Assembly: GCA_963770375.1 (NCBI GenBank)
Contig: CAVYPM010000010.1
Coordinates: forward strand, 186,001 to 250,000
Reading direction: 5' to 3'
DNA: 64,000 nt
Source of the DNA: DASVBE01 sp963770375
GTDB lineage: Bacteria; Actinomycetota; Actinomycetes; Streptosporangiales; Streptosporangiaceae
In this document: positions 62,310 through 64,000 of the stretch, piece by piece
Layout of the letters: every line of letters begins with the position of its first letter
Numbering within the stretch: the first letter of the stretch is position 1
Notes under the pieces: generated by a model
The model's input: the letters and a program-made list of their open reading frames with translations, nothing else
Databases searched by the model: none
Told to the model about the DNA's origin: nothing
Translations under genes and position numbers: made by a program

Positions 62310-63188
62310 ATGACTGAACCGCTCGGGTGCCTGCCGGGGGAGGATGGCAGCGTGGAGTCGCTGACCGAGCTGCGGGAGCGGCGGGCGTTCCAGTGCCGCT
62401 TGACGCCTGGCCGGGCGCTGCGGTCACTTGAGGAGGCGGATGCGTTCCTGCGCGACCGCGGGCTGCTGACGCGCACGGCGGACTGCGCGCTGCCGAGCCT
62501 GTATGAGGCGTGCCACGAGGATCCGTACAAGCCCGCCAGCCGGGGTTTCGCCACGTGGCCAGCGACGAAATGGCCGTGGTTCGGCGAGCTCGCTGGGCGC
62601 GGCTACCTGGTCACCGCGGTCCACCACGGCAAGAACCTGCTCGTGACCGGCGAGGTAGCGCGCCTGCTCGACCCGATCTGCCGTGCGGAGATCGAACGCA
62701 TGCGCGCTGCGGACCGCGGCTGGGCCCGGCTGCTGGATCATCTCGCCGCCGCGGGACCATCCAGCATCGACGACCTGCGCACCGAGCTCGGGCTCAAGCG
62801 GCAGGAGCTGAAGTCGCTGCGGGCACCGCTGGAGCGGTGCGGCGCGATCATCTCGCGCTCGCTGCAGGTGACCGCCGGCGAGGGACACCTGCATTCGAGT
62901 GAGCTGGTGCGCTGGGACCAGGCCTACCCGGGGACCGGCGGAACAGACGCAAACCCCAGCCAGGCACTCAAGGACCTGCTCGCCGCCGGCGTGCGCGCAG
63001 CAGTCGTCGCGCCCGAGCCTGAGCTGCGGCGCTGGTTCTCCTGGCAGTGGTACTGGACAGACACGCTCGTCGACGACCTTATCCGCCAGGGACGGCTGCG
63101 CAGGGTGGGCGACCACGTCATGACGGCAGGCCAGAACGAGACAGACGGAAGGCCGCGCCGCCCGGTCACATCCGGGCACTCCGGCTGA
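62310..63188 (+). CDS. AlkZ-related (winged-helix DNA glycosylase-like) protein
   Basis: 292 residues. The segment TPGRALRSLEEADAFLRDRG, then LPSLYEACHEDPYKPASRGF and the later FSWQWYWTDTLVDDLIRQGR match AlkZ-related winged-helix proteins of actinomycetes. True AlkZ enzymes unhook interstrand crosslinks; these divergent relatives have uncertain activity. A GTG at 62353 is an alternative start. A weak hairpin (GGCGG...CCGCC) lies just after the stop. Confidence 0.72.
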   Translation: MTEPLGCLPGEDGSVESLTELRERRAFQCRLTPGRALRSLEEADAFLRDRGLLTRTADCALPSLYEACHEDPYKPASRGFATWPATKWPWFGELAGRGYLVTAVHHGKNLLVTGEVARLLDPICRAEIERMRAADRGWARLLDHLAAAGPSSIDDLRTELGLKRQELKSLRAPLERCGAIISRSLQVTAGEGHLHSSELVRWDQAYPGTGGTDANPSQALKDLLAAGVRAAVVAPEPELRRWFSWQWYWTDTLVDDLIRQGRLRRVGDHVMTAGQNETDGRPRRPVTSGHSG

Positions 63189-63410
63189 AGTCACCGACGG
63201 TGAGCTCCAAAGGCGGCCAAGAACCGCCGTTCTGCGCGGGTGCTGGTGTTTTGGCGTTCTCCGCCCCTGGGACGCCGATTTGGGTGTTCCGGGCGCTGCG
63301 GCCGGCATGCAGCCGGGACCTTTCCGTGTGCTTGCCTGGACCGGCCGGGCCGCGCCTGGACCGTGGCCATGGGTCCGGGCGCGGCTGGTGTCCGGGACCA
63401 GTCGTGTGCG

Positions 63411-63569
63411 TCACCCGGCGCTGGAGGCGGGCCGGCGGCTGGCCGGGGCGCGGTCCGGGGCAAGCGCGCGGCGGGCCCGGCGGAGGGCCAGCGCCAGATC
63501 GGCACGCTCGGCCAGGTGGTGCAGTTCGGCGATCCGGTTCCGGGCGATCTCGAGGTCGGGGTACACCAT
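63411..63569 (-). CDS. Small basic hypothetical protein, 52 aa
   Basis: MVYPDLEIARNRIAELHHLA followed by an Arg/Ala-rich tail, with an AGGGAG site at the right distance before ATG 63569. Such 50-60-residue helical, arginine-rich proteins (DLExARxRIAEL type) are frequent in actinomycete genomes, with no known role. Longer upstream starts have no ribosome site. Confidence 0.6.
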   Translation of the reverse strand: MVYPDLEIARNRIAELHHLAERADLALALRRARRALAPDRAPASRRPASSAG

Positions 63570-63898
63570 GGTCTCCCTGGCAGCGGTACGGGGCCGACTA
63601 TCGGCCCTCACCAGCCACGGTCCTCTGCGCGTGCACCACCCCCGCTAGCCAGGCCTCCCCCGCCGCCCGAGCAGGCAACTTGGCCCCCGCCGCGCATAGT
63701 GCAAGCCGTGCCGGATGCGTACAATCGCCTCAGTTCGATCTCGGGGGATCCAGATATGCGAGTCGGCGGCGCTCGGGGTAAACTGCTTGATCGGCGTGCC
63801 ACGCTGCGCCAGGGGGCATCTCCTCCCGCCAGAGCTGAGCCCATCCCCGGCCCAATGGTATTCGGGGTTCCGGACGTTCGCCTGAGCGGAGTGATGTG
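63570..63898. other. Upstream region of the Ser/Thr kinase gene
   Basis: About 330 bp. No supported gene. It likely contains divergent promoters for the small basic protein and the kinase; a moderately AT-rich stretch (GCGTACAATCGCCTCAG) lies near 63716. Nothing else distinctive was seen. Confidence 0.4.
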
Positions 63899-64000
63899 AT
63901 GGTCACATTGCCGATGGTGGGAGATGAGCTAGCTGGTTACCGGCTGCGGGGAGTGCTGGGCCGGGGCGGGATGAGCGTGGTTTATGAGGCGGAGAATCCG
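63899..64000 (+). CDS. Serine/threonine protein kinase (PknB-like), 5' end only
   Basis: ATG 63899 begins MVTLPMVGDELAGYRLRGVL, then G-R-G-G-M-S-V-V-Y, the glycine-rich nucleotide loop of actinobacterial eukaryotic-type kinases. GGAGTG upstream serves as ribosome site. The remaining kinase and any sensor domains lie beyond the window. Confidence 0.85.
   Translation, partial: MVTLPMVGDELAGYRLRGVLGRGGMSVVYEAENP

Noticed and set aside
63186..63230. Hairpin GGCGG-ccaagaa-CCGCC after the AlkZ-related gene as a terminator
   Set aside because: Only a 5-bp stem; too weak to call separately in this GC-rich sequence.
1..64000. CRISPR arrays, tRNA or rRNA genes
   Set aside because: No regularly spaced repeats of 20-40 bp, cloverleaf-like tRNA sequences or conserved rRNA segments were noticed on either strand.

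Overview
The window is high-GC DNA (near 70% GC by eye, with strong G/C preference at third codon positions). GTG starts are common, and many genes overlap by 1-4 bases. Together with a SpoIIE/STAS/anti-sigma partner-switching cluster, WYL and PucR regulators, an Mrp antiporter, a PknB-type kinase and secreted repeat proteins, this points to a chromosomal segment of a filamentous or soil actinomycete (Actinomycetota). No rRNA, tRNA, CRISPR array or intact mobile element was seen.

Layout. 0-7 kb: 3' end of a sodium/solute symporter, a dihydrofolate-reductase-fold protein, a broken crotonase, a 2-oxoglutarate/Fe(II) oxygenase and a TldD/TldE pair preceded by a long palindrome. 7.3-11.5 kb: stress-signalling cluster (GAF-SpoIIE phosphatase, two STAS proteins, a MEDS-HATPase anti-sigma protein, a NYN-LOTUS protein). 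11.7-15.4 kb: LuxR remnant, a five-codon leader ORF followed by a 40-bp perfect palindrome, a membrane protein, a phospholipase C-like enzyme and a PAP2 phosphatase. 16-24.9 kb: one long forward block with a small membrane protein, gluconate-dehydrogenase-type subunit 3, GMC flavoprotein, a pyruvate-oxidase-like TPP enzyme, then a seven-gene Mrp/Mbh-type antiporter operon in the order E-F-G-A'-B-C-D with no large MrpA. 24.9-28.7 kb: SDR, enolase-superfamily enzyme and PLP decarboxylase. 29-31 kb: an unrecognised bipartite protein with a coiled-coil-like part. 31-38 kb: small enzymes and regulators (SDR, SnoaL-like, VOC, WYL, poly-gamma-glutamate hydrolase, DUF1841, LysR). 38.8-45.3 kb: PucR-type regulator and a fatty-acyl module in which an acyl-CoA ligase is flanked by adenylate kinase and inorganic pyrophosphatase, followed by an acyl-CoA dehydrogenase, a PhaZ-like hydrolase and a stub of PHA synthase.

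46.1-61.6 kb looks like an N-methylated-amine catabolic island: betaine-homocysteine methyltransferase-like gene, two dimethylglycine/sarcosine dehydrogenase-like flavoproteins with folate domains, a TetR regulator, a membrane dipeptidase, a choline-dehydrogenase-like GMC enzyme, a peptide-type ABC transporter without a binding protein, and a sarcosine-oxidase/DadA-like flavoprotein. It lies between a truncated secreted propeller gene (left) and a scrapyard of gamma-carbonic-anhydrase and tyrosine-integrase fragments (right). 62.3-64 kb: AlkZ-related protein, a small basic protein and the 5' end of a Ser/Thr kinase.

At least twelve conserved genes are split by single frameshifts, about 17 shifts in total, with good family sequence on both sides. 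This looks more like indels in the assembly than gene decay, so 'pseudogene' below means 'interrupted as given'. A few others (PHA synthase stub, integrase, LuxR, DadA, propeller) lack whole domains and look like true remnants.
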